Positions 6,590 to 14,491 of a stretch of 32,342 nucleotides of DNA are shown piece by piece. Positions within the stretch are counted from its first letter, which is position 1, and each line of letters begins with the position of its first letter. The notes under the pieces were generated by a model. That model had not been told where the DNA came from, searched no databases, and was given only the letters and a program-made list of their open reading frames with translations. Origin of the DNA: a bacterium. GTDB taxonomy: Bacteria; Bacteroidota; Bacteroidia; Cytophagales; Cyclobacteriaceae. The stretch covers positions 1 through 32,342 of the forward strand of contig JANSWY010000062.1 of NCBI GenBank assembly GCA_024743255.1. Direction: 5' to 3'. The position numbers and the translations under genes were made by a program.

Positions 6590-7963
6590 ATGGGTTACAC
6601 GGATTTTAATGATACAATAATTGCTTTGGCAACACCTCCTGGAGTTGGTGCTATTGGAGTTATTCGCCTTTCTGGAAAAGAGGCAATTTCTAAGGTAAAT
6701 GAGGTTTTTAAGGGAAAAGACCTGAGCAAAGAAGCATCTCACACCATTCATTTCGGAACGATCAGAGACGGTAATGTCATCATTGACGAAGTACTGGTCT
6801 CTCTTTTCATTGCTCCTAAATCATTCACCAGAGAAGATGTTATTGAAATATCTTGCCACGGATCCAACTACATTATTCAGCAAATCATTAAGATATTTCT
6901 CAAGAACGGTGTTCGATTGGCTAAACCAGGAGAATTCACCCAAAGAGCCTTCCTAAATGGCCAATTTGACCTGGCACAAGCAGAAGCCGTTGCAGATCTA
7001 ATCGCATCAGATTCCGAAGCTTCTCATCAGGCTGCCCTGAATCAGATGAGAGGTGGTTTCTCCGGAAGAATCAAGGAATTAAGAGAGCAATTAATTCATT
7101 TTGCCTCGATGATTGAACTCGAGCTTGATTTTTCTGAAGAGGATGTTGAGTTTGCTAGTCGAGATGATTTGAAGAGCTTGGTTTTAGAGTTGAGTAGAGT
7201 CATACTTCAGTTGATCGATAGTTTTGAGGTAGGAAATGTGATCAAAAACGGTATCCCAACGGTAATTGCAGGGAAACCCAATGCAGGTAAGTCTACCCTA
7301 CTCAATGCGTTATTAAACGAAGAAAAAGCAATTGTTTCTGATATCCCTGGTACCACCCGAGACTTCATTGAAGATCACATGATCATTGATGGCTTTTCAT
7401 TCCGATTCATTGACACTGCTGGTATTCGTGAATCCGGAGATAAGATTGAAACCATGGGTGTAGAAAGAACCATGGCCAAAATGAAGGATGCTTCACTCAT
7501 CCTTTATGTATTTGATCTCTCAACAGACACTACAACAGAGATATTCCAGGAAATCAACAAACTGGAAAACGGCGGTACTCCATTCATTGTAGTTGGTAAT
7601 AAGTCCGACATAGCAGATAGCACTATTATTGAGCAGGTCAAAAAAGACCCAAGAGCAGTCATCATCTCCGCCAACCAAAAAGAAAACCTGGAAAACCTGA
7701 AAGCCAAAATCGTTGAGATTGTCAATCTAAAGAGCTTCAAAACAGGAAACACAGTTGTCACCAATGCTCGTCATTATCAGGCATTATTTGAAACTAATAA
7801 GTCACTGGAAGATGTATTAACCGGCATTGACGGACAAGTAAGCAATGATTTCCTTGCAATGGACATTCGACAGGCCTTGCACCATCTTGGTGAGATTACC
7901 GGTGAGATCACAACTGATGATTTGCTGGCGAATATTTTTAGTAAGTTTTGTATTGGAAAGTAG
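6590..7963 (+). CDS. mnmE: tRNA uridine-5-carboxymethylaminomethyl(34) synthesis GTPase
   Basis: MnmE works with MnmG to modify the wobble uridine of certain tRNAs (cmnm5U34) using folate and K+-activated GTP hydrolysis. The complete 457-residue protein shows the N-terminal formyl-THF-binding domain (D-T-I-I-A-L-A-T-P-P-G-V-G-A-I-G), the helical domain, and an inserted G domain with G1 G-K-P-N-A-G-K-S, G2 I-P-G-T-T-R-D, G3 D-T-A-G-I-R and G4 N-K-S-D. The C-terminus is the invariant F-C-I-G-K. Its last 18 bases are one copy of a direct repeat (7946-7963) that recurs at 15764-15781. The gene is the attachment site of the downstream island, and its reading frame is preserved by the insertion. 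It has its own -7 element. Confidence 0.97.
   Translation: MGYTDFNDTIIALATPPGVGAIGVIRLSGKEAISKVNEVFKGKDLSKEASHTIHFGTIRDGNVIIDEVLVSLFIAPKSFTREDVIEISCHGSNYIIQQIIKIFLKNGVRLAKPGEFTQRAFLNGQFDLAQAEAVADLIASDSEASHQAALNQMRGGFSGRIKELREQLIHFASMIELELDFSEEDVEFASRDDLKSLVLELSRVILQLIDSFEVGNVIKNGIPTVIAGKPNAGKSTLLNALLNEEKAIVSDIPGTTRDFIEDHMIIDGFSFRFIDTAGIRESGDKIETMGVERTMAKMKDASLILYVFDLSTDTTTEIFQEINKLENGGTPFIVVGNKSDIADSTIIEQVKKDPRAVIISANQKENLENLKAKIVEIVNLKSFKTGNTVVTNARHYQALFETNKSLEDVLTGIDGQVSNDFLAMDIRQALHHLGEITGEITTDDLLANIFSKFCIGK
7946..7963 (+). repeat. attL: left attachment repeat inside the mnmE 3' end
   Basis: TTTTGTATTGGAAAGTAG encodes F-C-I-G-K-stop of mnmE and is repeated with three mismatches at 15764-15781. 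The longest identical core is TGTATTGG. It is followed after 158 bases by the integrase gene. Confidence 0.85.
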
Positions 7964-8007
7964 TCTGTAAAATATAAGAAAAGAAAAGAAAGCTCAGGAA
8001 GTAAAAA

Positions 8008-8118
8008 TTGTACTTTTTCTATTCCATTCTTTACTTTTCGTTTGTTTTACTGCCTTTGGTTTGTATTTTTTTGTTCCTATTTTGTACCCATTAACATACA
8101 AAAAACAAAAAAGTACAA
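8008..8118. repeat. Putative integrase arm-type sites on the left side of the island
   Basis: TTGTACTTTTT (8008-8018) and its reverse complement AAAAAGTACAA (8108-8118) flank the integrase promoter region as a perfect 11-bp inverted repeat. TTTTGTTCCTATTTTGTAC (8069-8087) matches 15704-15722 at 16 of 19 bases, and TTGTACTTTT recurs at 15717-15726, 38 bases inside attR. Repeats of this kind near both ends of an element are what arm-binding sites of a tyrosine recombinase look like. Function is inferred. Confidence 0.5.
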
Positions 8119-8121
8119 GTA

Positions 8122-9213
8122 ATGGGACCTTCAATAAAGCTTAGAAAAAGAATTTTAAAGAATGGCAAAAGTAACTTCTATCTCGACATCTACTATAGAA
8201 AAGGGGTTAGAAAGAGGGAGACCTTAGAGGGGTTATTCCTATTCACTAAACCAAAAACTGCGTTCGAAAAAAATCACAACAAAATCAACCAAATAAAAGC
8301 TCAAGAGATAGCAAACAATAAAAACATTGATTTAATTAATGGGTTTGGTTACAAAGTATTTAAAAAGATTTCCTTTCTTCAGTTCTACATTGATTTAATG
8401 CAAGAACGAAATGGTAGCAACTTTGATAACTGGACCAGTTGTCTAAAGCATCTTGAGAAGTTTATTCCCCAAAGTACAACCTTAGACCAAATAGACGATC
8501 AGGTAGTCAAAGGGTTTAAAAACTACTTACTCAAAAATGCCAAAACTAAATCACATAAAAACTTATCAACTAATTCTTGTATTTCATACTTCAATAAATT
8601 TAGAGCTACCATTAATGAAGCTTTCCAAAGAGGCTTAATTAAAGAAAATCCTCTAAGAGGTGTGAAAAGCATCAAAAAAGAAGATACGGAAAGAATTTTT
8701 CTGACTACGACGGAATTAAAACAACTCAATAGAACTGAATGTACCAATGCAATATTGAAGAAAGCTTTTTTATTTAGCTGCTACACGGGTCTCAGATTTT
8801 CAGATATTTATCAAGCAAAATGGGAAAATATTCAGAAAAAGAATGGAAGAACATATCTCATTTTTCGCCAACAAAAAACAAAGTCTCAAGAATATTATCC
8901 ATTGAATGAAACTGCTGTGACTATCTTAAAAAGTGCAAATTCAGAGAATTCTGGCAAAATATTTCGTGGGCTTAAATATAGTGGGCATAACAACCATTTA
9001 CTAAAGCATTGGGTACTTCTTGCAGGAATACAAAAACATGTTACATTTCATTCAGCTAGACATACGTTCGCTACACTGATGTTGGAAAAAACCAAAAACA
9101 TTTTTATGGTTTCGAAACTTCTAGGTCACTCCGAAATTAAGACAACTATGGTTTATGCAAAAATAGTCGATGATCAAAAGGAACAAGCTGTTGATCTTCT
9201 GGATGACCTTTAA
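8122..9213 (+). CDS. int: Tyrosine recombinase (island integrase)
   Basis: Site-specific recombinase of 363 residues, presumed to integrate and excise the island at the mnmE 3' end. An N-terminal arm-binding region begins L-R-K-R-I-L-K-N-G-K and contains I-Y-Y-R-K-G-V-R. A SAM-like core-binding domain spans about 85-185. The catalytic domain holds Arg225 (T-G-L-R-F-S-D), a beta-hairpin Lys (Q-Q-K-T-K), His310-x-x-Arg313 (H-S-A-R-H), His336 (L-G-H-S) and the nucleophile Tyr345, so the catalytic set is complete. It belongs to the Bacteroidota transposon/phage integrase type. It lies directly beside attL, in the same direction as mnmE, as in other mnmE-targeting islands. Confidence 0.93.
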   Translation: MGPSIKLRKRILKNGKSNFYLDIYYRKGVRKRETLEGLFLFTKPKTAFEKNHNKINQIKAQEIANNKNIDLINGFGYKVFKKISFLQFYIDLMQERNGSNFDNWTSCLKHLEKFIPQSTTLDQIDDQVVKGFKNYLLKNAKTKSHKNLSTNSCISYFNKFRATINEAFQRGLIKENPLRGVKSIKKEDTERIFLTTTELKQLNRTECTNAILKKAFLFSCYTGLRFSDIYQAKWENIQKKNGRTYLIFRQQKTKSQEYYPLNETAVTILKSANSENSGKIFRGLKYSGHNNHLLKHWVLLAGIQKHVTFHSARHTFATLMLEKTKNIFMVSKLLGHSEIKTTMVYAKIVDDQKEQAVDLLDDL

Positions 9214-9247
9214 AAGATCAGATTTACACAACTTCAATGTTAAGAAA

Positions 9248-9270
9248 TTGTTAACTTTTCAAATTAACAA
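9248..9270. repeat. Inverted repeat TTGTTAA-N9-TTAACAA between int and the excisionase-like gene
   Basis: Seven-base arms at 9248-9254 and 9264-9270 lie in the 196-base gap after the integrase stop. It could be a weak terminator or a binding site for the small HTH protein encoded next. No T-run follows directly, so a regulatory or excisionase site is as likely as a terminator. Confidence 0.35.
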
Positions 9271-9409
9271 ATCATCGATTTCAGCTCATTTGAAGGCTTT
9301 TTACAAATTCTGAAGCTAATTAAGACATTAAATCTATGTTCATACCTTACTTAAATCTAAAAAAGTTGAAGCCCAAGTGATATTAGATAGTGAAAATATA
9401 AAATTAAAT

Positions 9410-9682
9410 ATGAAAAAAGCGACTTATAGATTAACAGAAAAGGACTTACTAAAAAGAATCTATCTTCTTCTAAAGAATAAAAATAAAACATACATGAATG
9501 CTGAAGAGGCTAGTAAATATTTGGGCATTGAAATAAGCTACCTATATAAACTCACCCATAAATCACAAATAACATATTATAAGACCGGTAAGAAGAATTA
9601 CTTCAAGAAGAGAGACTTGGATAAATATATTTCCAGGAATAAAATACCTTCAATTCACGAAATCAAAAGAGAAGTCTTATAA
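9410..9682 (+). CDS. Excisionase-like small HTH DNA-binding protein
   Basis: A protein of about 90 residues with a MerR/HTH_17-type unit: M-N-A-E-E-A-S-K-Y-L-G-I, then S-Y-L-Y-K-L-T-H, then a K-T-G-K-K-N-Y-F-K-K-R-D-L-D-K-Y-I wing. This is the usual layout of Bacteroidota excisionase or element-control proteins that bend DNA for excision or switch on replication genes. A preceding basic helix (about residues 1-30) is extra. I chose ATG 9410; a GTG at 9377 would add 11 residues. It is encoded 20 bases before the replication-initiator-like gene, so the two are probably one transcript. Excisionase versus transcriptional regulator cannot be separated by sequence. Confidence 0.7.
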   Translation: MKKATYRLTEKDLLKRIYLLLKNKNKTYMNAEEASKYLGIEISYLYKLTHKSQITYYKTGKKNYFKKRDLDKYISRNKIPSIHEIKREVL

Positions 9683-9702
9683 TAATTCTGACTTGTAGGG
9701 AA

Positions 9703-10569
9703 ATGGTAGATACATTATGGTTAAAAATTCAACCTGAGCAGGCTGCAAAAATTCTTATGTCAGCAAGGAAGGAACACAACAACTTTTACCGAATTGGCAA
9801 CCTAACACTTCGGCTAACTAGATACGGATGGTATTTAAATGGTAGTATTACAAAATTTATAGTTGGAAACAATATGCAGAGTCATACTTGGCTCATCGTT
9901 GACAGATTCTTACTCAAAATGAAAAAGAAATACGGGGTTGACTTAAGATTAAACCCAGTATCTAGATTAGATATAGGAATTGTAGTAAGTCATCCCGAGA
10001 TACCGAACCTGATTTCAGCTATGATAGAACTAAATAGAAGGTATCGAGTAAATAAAATAAAAAACAATAGTATTACTTTTAGTAACAAATCATCGTCTCT
10101 GGTCCTGTATAATAAAACGGAGCAAAGTTCTACAGGTGATATCATCAACTGCAAAAAAAACTTATTACGCATTGAGTATAGGCTTCTAAACGGAAAATCT
10201 ACAAACAGACAAGGAGTTTTTCAACTTGAACAATTACGTCAAGGCCCAATTCAAAGAAGCCTAGAAAAAAAACTAATGGAGACAATAAAGGAAATAAAAT
10301 GGTACAAAACATATCACTTTCAAAACGTAACCAGTTTTAAGGAGATCGAAGGATTCCTGTTAAAAGAATGTTTAATAAAATTTGGGGAAGATAATTTGTA
10401 TAAGGTTCTTGAGGATCTCAAAAATAGCAAACTCCTTACAACCAGCAGAAAATCAGAATTGTGGAAATCAATTGTTCGAAAATGCTCAGAGGTAAATTTT
10501 CAAAAACTTGACCGAAGAAAAGACCTGCTAAAGAAGATTAAAATCGAGCTTATTCAATTATCGGGTTGA
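9703..10569 (+). CDS. Replication-initiator-like protein (phage/plasmid Rep type)
   Basis: A 288-residue basic protein resembling replication initiation factors of small plasmids and filamentous phages (Rep_trans / gene II-like). The supporting pattern is V-S-R-L-D-I-G-I-V-V, then a conserved L-V-L-Y-N-K-T-E-Q box, then L-L-R-I-E-Y-R-L. These match the R-x-D, Y-x-K-x-x-E and L-R-x-E-x-R spacing seen in that group. No clean HUH motif and no helicase domain were found, and the catalytic Tyr cannot be assigned with confidence. Many small integrative elements of Bacteroidota carry such a gene after an excisionase-like HTH gene, as here, which suggests autonomous replication of the excised circle. 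Codon use is very AT-rich. The family call is moderately certain, the function inferred. Confidence 0.55.
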   Translation: MVDTLWLKIQPEQAAKILMSARKEHNNFYRIGNLTLRLTRYGWYLNGSITKFIVGNNMQSHTWLIVDRFLLKMKKKYGVDLRLNPVSRLDIGIVVSHPEIPNLISAMIELNRRYRVNKIKNNSITFSNKSSSLVLYNKTEQSSTGDIINCKKNLLRIEYRLLNGKSTNRQGVFQLEQLRQGPIQRSLEKKLMETIKEIKWYKTYHFQNVTSFKEIEGFLLKECLIKFGEDNLYKVLEDLKNSKLLTTSRKSELWKSIVRKCSEVNFQKLDRRKDLLKKIKIELIQLSG

Positions 10570-10701
10570 TCAGTCACTTTGGCTAATCACAACTTACTTC
10601 TAGTCAAAGTCTATAAACATTATCCCCCATTCCTCTATGTATAAATAAACCCTAATTCTTAACAAATTAAGTCCTAAATGCTTATAACTTCTCTCGCGTA
10701 A

Positions 10702-10914
10702 CTAAACCCCATCAAAAATCTCAGATATCGAAACTTCCAAAGCAACACATATTCTTTCAATATTTCTTAATGACAGATTTCGTTCCCCTCTTTCTACCCG
10801 GCCAATATAAGTCCGGTCAAACCCGCATATATGAGCCATATGTTCTTGGCTCCACCCCTTCTCATTTCTGAGTTTTTTGACACGTTTTCCGAATTTTAGG
10901 ACTATATCTTGCAC
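10702..10914 (-). CDS. XRE-family regulator resembling restriction-modification controller (C) proteins
   Basis: A compact Cro/CI-type HTH of about 70 residues: F-G-K-R-V-K-K-L-R-N-E-K-G-W-S-Q-E, then G-F-D-R-T-Y-I-G-R-V-E-R-G-E-R-N-L-S, then N-I-E-R-I-C-V-A-L-E-V. Length and the R-T-Y-I-x-x-V-E-R-G-x-R-N motif are those of C proteins that time expression of type II restriction enzymes. I prefer the GTG start at 10914; upstream ATGs at 10941 and 10965 give poor N-termini for this family. It is convergent with the Rep-like gene and divergent from the exported protein at 10987. It lies about 3 kb from the restriction gene, so it may instead control the island's own transfer or replication genes. 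Confidence 0.75.
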   Translation of the reverse strand: MQDIVLKFGKRVKKLRNEKGWSQEHMAHICGFDRTYIGRVERGERNLSLRNIERICVALEVSISEIFDGV

Positions 10915-10986
10915 TAAAGTAAAGAAGCCAATAAGACACATACCCGACAACCGCCAATGAGTCACATTTTTGATTATTTTTGATAA

Positions 10987-11385
10987 ATGAAATACCTACT
11001 ATGTACTCTGATTCTGGCTCTTTACACTTCTGGTAATTGCCAAACTATTCTATTTAAAACAGACCATTTAACAATCAAAAAATTTTCTCAACCCTCTAAA
11101 ACCTATGAGACAGTACTAACATCTTGGGTTTGGGATAGTTATGGAACTCAAACAATTTTAATTCAAGAGCCTAACTCCAACAACCCTAATACTATTTATG
11201 AAATCTACAGTCTAGAAAAGATTGAGGGTAGGTACTATCTCATTGCAAAGGAAGCCTACACTGACTACATATGGGAAATTGTAATTGATTTAAGGTCAAA
11301 AACTATAGAAGTTAAATCACTGAAACCAGTTGAAGGAATTAAGATCAAATATTTCGAAAGTTCCACTTCAGAAAAAACCAAGTAA
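10987..11385 (+). CDS. Small exported protein of unknown function
   Basis: I do not recognise this 132-residue protein. It begins with a clear signal peptide (M-K-Y-L-L-C-T-L-I-L-A-L-Y-T-S-G-N-C-Q). The Cys lies in a weak lipobox-like context, so either a soluble exported protein or a lipoprotein is possible. The mature part is rich in aromatic and Thr/Ile residues with alternating hydrophobic positions, as in a small beta-barrel or sandwich. It sits divergent from the XRE gene, 22-73 bases away depending on the XRE start, between the mobility genes and the defence module. An AT-rich TATTTTTG just before the ATG fits a -7 element but is too close to the start for a normal leader. Confidence 0.65.
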   Translation: MKYLLCTLILALYTSGNCQTILFKTDHLTIKKFSQPSKTYETVLTSWVWDSYGTQTILIQEPNSNNPNTIYEIYSLEKIEGRYYLIAKEAYTDYIWEIVIDLRSKTIEVKSLKPVEGIKIKYFESSTSEKTK

Positions 11386-11468
11386 AACTTGTAATACTTT
11401 CTATTCTAATTAGTTAATAAAAACATCCGTAAATACTAGATATTTCCATTGGCTCTGATATTGGATTA

Positions 11469-11499
11469 TTTGTATGTTGGGATTGACTTCTTATATTTA
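11469..11499 (+). promoter_or_regulatory. Promoter of the GHKL ATPase operon
   Basis: TTTG (11469-11472), a 19-base spacer and TATATTTA (11492-11499) fit the Bacteroidota -33/-7 pattern with one mismatch in the last -7 base. The ATG follows 19 bases downstream of the -7 element. Confidence 0.6.
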
Positions 11500-11518
11500 G
11501 AAGATAAATAAACTAATT

Positions 11519-12838
11519 ATGGCCGGAGAAATTGACGCTAATCCCAACAAGAGATTTTTTATTGAAATGCTAACAAGGGATATTGGAATCATTGATAGCA
11601 TTATGGATTTGATTGATAATTCAATTGATAGCTACTTAAAAACGAATGATCTTGATATTCTAAAACCTCTTTTTAATTCAGGCATTTCAAAAAGTAAATT
11701 CCCCTATACTCCAGTAATTGATGTTACGTTCTCTTCGAAGGAATTTCAATTAATGGACAACTGTGGAGGTATATCGATTGAAAGAGCTAAAAAAGATGTA
11801 TTCCAATTTGGTACTGGAAGAAAGAGGTCTGAAGATTCAATTGGACTCAGTGTTTACGGAATTGGCATGAAACGAGCATTCTTTAAAATAGGAAATGATA
11901 TACGAATCAAATCAAAAACAACTTCATCTAATTTTGAGGTTCATATTCCAGTTGCAAAATGGGAGGCAAGCTCTGACTGGAACCACGACTTTAAATCCAA
12001 AGAGGAGCTAGCAAATCACATACCTGTTGAGGAAACGGGAACTACAATTCAAATTACTGAATTAGATGAAGATATAGCTCGCAGATTCAAACTTGAAACA
12101 TTTGAAAATGAGATAATTAGCAAAATTTCGTCTTGCTATGCGCTGTTTCTAGATAGTGGCTTTCAAATCAAAGTTAACGGAAAAAATGTAGAACCCGTTT
12201 TACCTAAGTTAGTAAGATCTGAGGAACTTGAAATTGTGAGAAAGTCCTATTCATTTTTTGACATTGACGTATTGATAATAGCTGGGTTCTCTGAAGTTGA
12301 AGATAAAAAGCCTCACGGATGGTACATTTTATGTAATGGAAGAACAGTTTTATCAGGAAATAAAGACTCCAAAACAGGCTGGGGTTCAGGAAATCAATGG
12401 CATTCGAAATATAATCATTTCGTTGGTTTTGTACACTTTGTTAGTAAGGACGTGGAAGCCTTACCATGGACTACTACAAAAGACGATATAGAGTTTGAGT
12501 CAAAGGTTTATCAAAAGGCACTATCAGAAATGAAAATCCTTTCAAAACCATTATTAAATTTTCTTTCCAGAATTTATCAAGACAATAAAGCGGAAGAAAG
12601 TCCAGAAAAATTACTATTTGAAAGCGCCACTCCTGTTTCAATTGAAAAAATTGAAACTACCGAACGGGTTTTTCATTACGTACCTAAAGAAAAAGAGAAG
12701 TTTGCTACCATCAGCTATAAAAAACCAGTAGAGGAAGTAGAAGCACTAAAAAGTTGCCTGGACAATCCTAAGATGTCTAACAAAGATTTGGGTATTTGGA
12801 CGTTTGATTACACAATGAAATTGGAGTGTGATGCCTAA
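11519..12838 (+). CDS. GHKL (Hsp90/MORC-like) ATPase of the island defence module
   Basis: A 439-residue cytoplasmic protein with a Bergerat-fold ATPase domain at the N-terminus. The N-box is M-D-L-I-D-N-S-I-D-S (29-38), where Asp30 stands in the place of the usual catalytic Glu and Asn34 should bind Mg2+. The G1 box is L-M-D-N-C-G-G-I-S (near 77), the ATP lid follows, and the G2 box is Y-G-I-G-M-K-R-A-F. A transducer-like domain (about 170-350) has the W-T-T-T-K-D-D-I-E-F segment typical of HATPase_c_3 proteins found near restriction systems. The C-terminal part is unassigned. The next gene starts inside its last codons (8-base overlap), so the two products are probably made together and may form a complex. 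Its own promoter lies upstream. Role in defence is inferred from context. Confidence 0.8.
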   Translation: MAGEIDANPNKRFFIEMLTRDIGIIDSIMDLIDNSIDSYLKTNDLDILKPLFNSGISKSKFPYTPVIDVTFSSKEFQLMDNCGGISIERAKKDVFQFGTGRKRSEDSIGLSVYGIGMKRAFFKIGNDIRIKSKTTSSNFEVHIPVAKWEASSDWNHDFKSKEELANHIPVEETGTTIQITELDEDIARRFKLETFENEIISKISSCYALFLDSGFQIKVNGKNVEPVLPKLVRSEELEIVRKSYSFFDIDVLIIAGFSEVEDKKPHGWYILCNGRTVLSGNKDSKTGWGSGNQWHSKYNHFVGFVHFVSKDVEALPWTTTKDDIEFESKVYQKALSEMKILSKPLLNFLSRIYQDNKAEESPEKLLFESATPVSIEKIETTERVFHYVPKEKEKFATISYKKPVEEVEALKSCLDNPKMSNKDLGIWTFDYTMKLECDA

Positions 12839-13796
12839 AAACTTTGATGTAGTTAATTACAACCTAAGACCATCCAAACAGACTGAAAGGAAGGTTATAG
12901 TGGAAGTACTCTTGTACTTAGCAAAGTATGGAATACATATAAATGAGTACAAGTACTTAGGAATGGGATCAATCTACTTCGTGGACTTCAAATTATTTCA
13001 CAAGTACTTACATATAAATCAAATGATCTGTGTGGAGAAGGAAAATATCCCTAAAAGACTTCAGTTTAATTGCCCGTATGACTTTATTGAGATTCATCCT
13101 AACACAGAAATATCAGACATAATACCAAAAATAAGTTCTGAAAGTCGATTTTTCGTTTGGTTAGATTATACAGGAGCCGTCGATCAAGATAAACTAAATG
13201 ATCTTGGAAATTTAATGGCGAAGGTTGCAAATGGGAGCATTGTCTTAATATCAATGGAATCTAATTCCAGATCATTTATAAAATCTACCGACAAACTTGA
13301 TAGGTCTGATCCTGCTGAAAAAGCACAGGTGATACTGAAAAATATGAATAATGAGATCGAGAACACTTTAATCGGTAGTCCTAAACCCAAAGAAATAATT
13401 GAATTTTCAGATTTTTTAGTTGAAATATTGAACCGGAAAGTCAAAGATTCAATTAACGCTCGAATCGATGATGAAGCACTACAAATAATGAACTACAAAT
13501 ATAAGGATGGTGCAAATATGGTAACTGTAGGATGGTTGATTGATTCTAAGATGAATATAGATAGATACCAGGAAGAAGGTATTGATCAACATGAATTCAT
13601 TAATACAGACTCTGCGCCACTGGATATTAGAATCCCTCAATTGACGTACCTTGAAAAAAAACGTCTGGATAAAAACATTAAGGGATTAAAAGCGGGTGAT
13701 AATTTTGATGAATTCGAGTTGGCAAAACCTTACATTGATAATTACCTTAAATTTTACAAGCATTATCCAAGTTATCAAGAAGGACTAATAGATTAA
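12831..13796 (+). CDS. Rossmann-fold methyltransferase-like partner protein
   Basis: A 321-residue protein of uncertain family. It shows a SAM-binding-like pattern: Y-L-G-M-G-S (42-47) as a glycine-rich motif I, an acidic I-C-V-E-K-E (66-71) as motif II, and F-F-V-W-L-D-Y-T-G (near 101-109) in the motif IV place. A conserved-looking N-terminus N-Y-N-L-R-P-S-K-Q-T-E-R-K precedes the fold. It could be a protein, RNA or small-molecule methyltransferase, or a nucleotide-binding subunit without catalysis; no DNA-methylase DPPY/F motif is present. ATG 12831 overlaps the ATPase stop by 8 bases, so translation is coupled. It ends 3 bases from the convergent restriction gene, leaving no room for a terminator between them. 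Confidence 0.7.
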   Translation: MPKNFDVVNYNLRPSKQTERKVIVEVLLYLAKYGIHINEYKYLGMGSIYFVDFKLFHKYLHINQMICVEKENIPKRLQFNCPYDFIEIHPNTEISDIIPKISSESRFFVWLDYTGAVDQDKLNDLGNLMAKVANGSIVLISMESNSRSFIKSTDKLDRSDPAEKAQVILKNMNNEIENTLIGSPKPKEIIEFSDFLVEILNRKVKDSINARIDDEALQIMNYKYKDGANMVTVGWLIDSKMNIDRYQEEGIDQHEFINTDSAPLDIRIPQLTYLEKKRLDKNIKGLKAGDNFDEFELAKPYIDNYLKFYKHYPSYQEGLID

Positions 13797-13799
13797 AGT

Positions 13800-14411
13800 T
13801 TACTTTGGTGCCATTCCATCTTTTCCTTTTGGAATTTTTGGAACGTCAAAACTCGTATGGTCATGTTCAGCGACCACTATCCGCATAGCACCTTTAATAT
13901 TTGGTATATTCTGCCATAATTTAAAATAAGGACGAAGTTCACCAATATTACCGATTCTATCTGTTAAATAAACTTTCAAGTTATCACTTGGCACAACTAG
14001 GAATGCCCCTATTGTAGGGGTTTCTTGCATAGTTAGGAACAGTTTATTCAATGCTCTATGGCTAGATGAAATATTTCCTGTTTCCCATTCAAACAAAATG
14101 AATTGATTTTCAACTCTTTTCAATGCGTCTAAGTCACCCGTTTTTAATACAGATGATCCCACGTTGGGCAACTTTTCAACCTGCCATCCAAATTTTTGTA
14201 AAAATCGCATACAAGGAACTTTTATTGGCTTAACGCCATTGCCTTGTTTCGACTTTTTCCCCGATTCTGGATAAATAGTAAATGAACCAGATCCGTGAGG
14301 CCAATCTGTCGCCAAAACTGCAGATTCTACCTGTTGCCAAGCTTCTTGGAGAATTTTATTTTTAGTAAAGAGGTCAGGGTTGATGATATCGTATGTTTCA
14401 ACAATTTTCAT
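13800..14411 (-). CDS. BamHI/BglII-like type II restriction endonuclease
   Basis: A 203-residue protein read as a small homodimeric endonuclease that cleaves unmethylated DNA. The region T-G-D-L-D-A-L-K (91-98) followed by L-F-E-W-E-T-G-N (106-113) gives Asp93 or Asp95 with Glu108-x-Glu110. Spacing and the E-x-E form resemble BamHI (D94, E111, E113) more than the classic PD-D/ExK. Length also fits BamHI (213). A second segment S-S-S-H-R-A-L-N-K-L follows. BamHI/BglII/BstYI relatives recognise sites with a GATC core, so a GATC-containing target is a testable guess. It is divergent from the DNA methyltransferase (80-base gap with a palindrome) and convergent with the ATPase pair. Confidence 0.75.
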   Translation of the reverse strand: MKIVETYDIINPDLFTKNKILQEAWQQVESAVLATDWPHGSGSFTIYPESGKKSKQGNGVKPIKVPCMRFLQKFGWQVEKLPNVGSSVLKTGDLDALKRVENQFILFEWETGNISSSHRALNKLFLTMQETPTIGAFLVVPSDNLKVYLTDRIGNIGELRPYFKLWQNIPNIKGAMRIVVAEHDHTSFDVPKIPKGKDGMAPK

Positions 14412-14412
14412 A

Positions 14413-14430
14413 GGCTATACGTAATTAGCC
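14413..14430. promoter_or_regulatory. Candidate operator in the restriction/methyltransferase divergent gap
   Basis: GGCTA-N8-TAGCC lies immediately upstream of the endonuclease ATG and includes TACGTA in its centre. It is the only clear inverted repeat in the 80-base gap and is well placed to repress the nuclease gene. A TATTTTTG at 14453-14460 fits a -7 element for the methyltransferase. The binding protein could be the methyltransferase N-terminal domain or the XRE regulator. Confidence 0.45.
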
Positions 14431-14491
14431 TTTAAGTTTACTCAAAACCATATATTTTTGGTAACAAACGTTAAAAGATTATTAGGAGATT

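Noticed and set aside
7971-7993. AAGAAAAGAAAAG-like short tandem units after attL
   Set aside because: A low-complexity purine run of three units is too short to call a repeat element.
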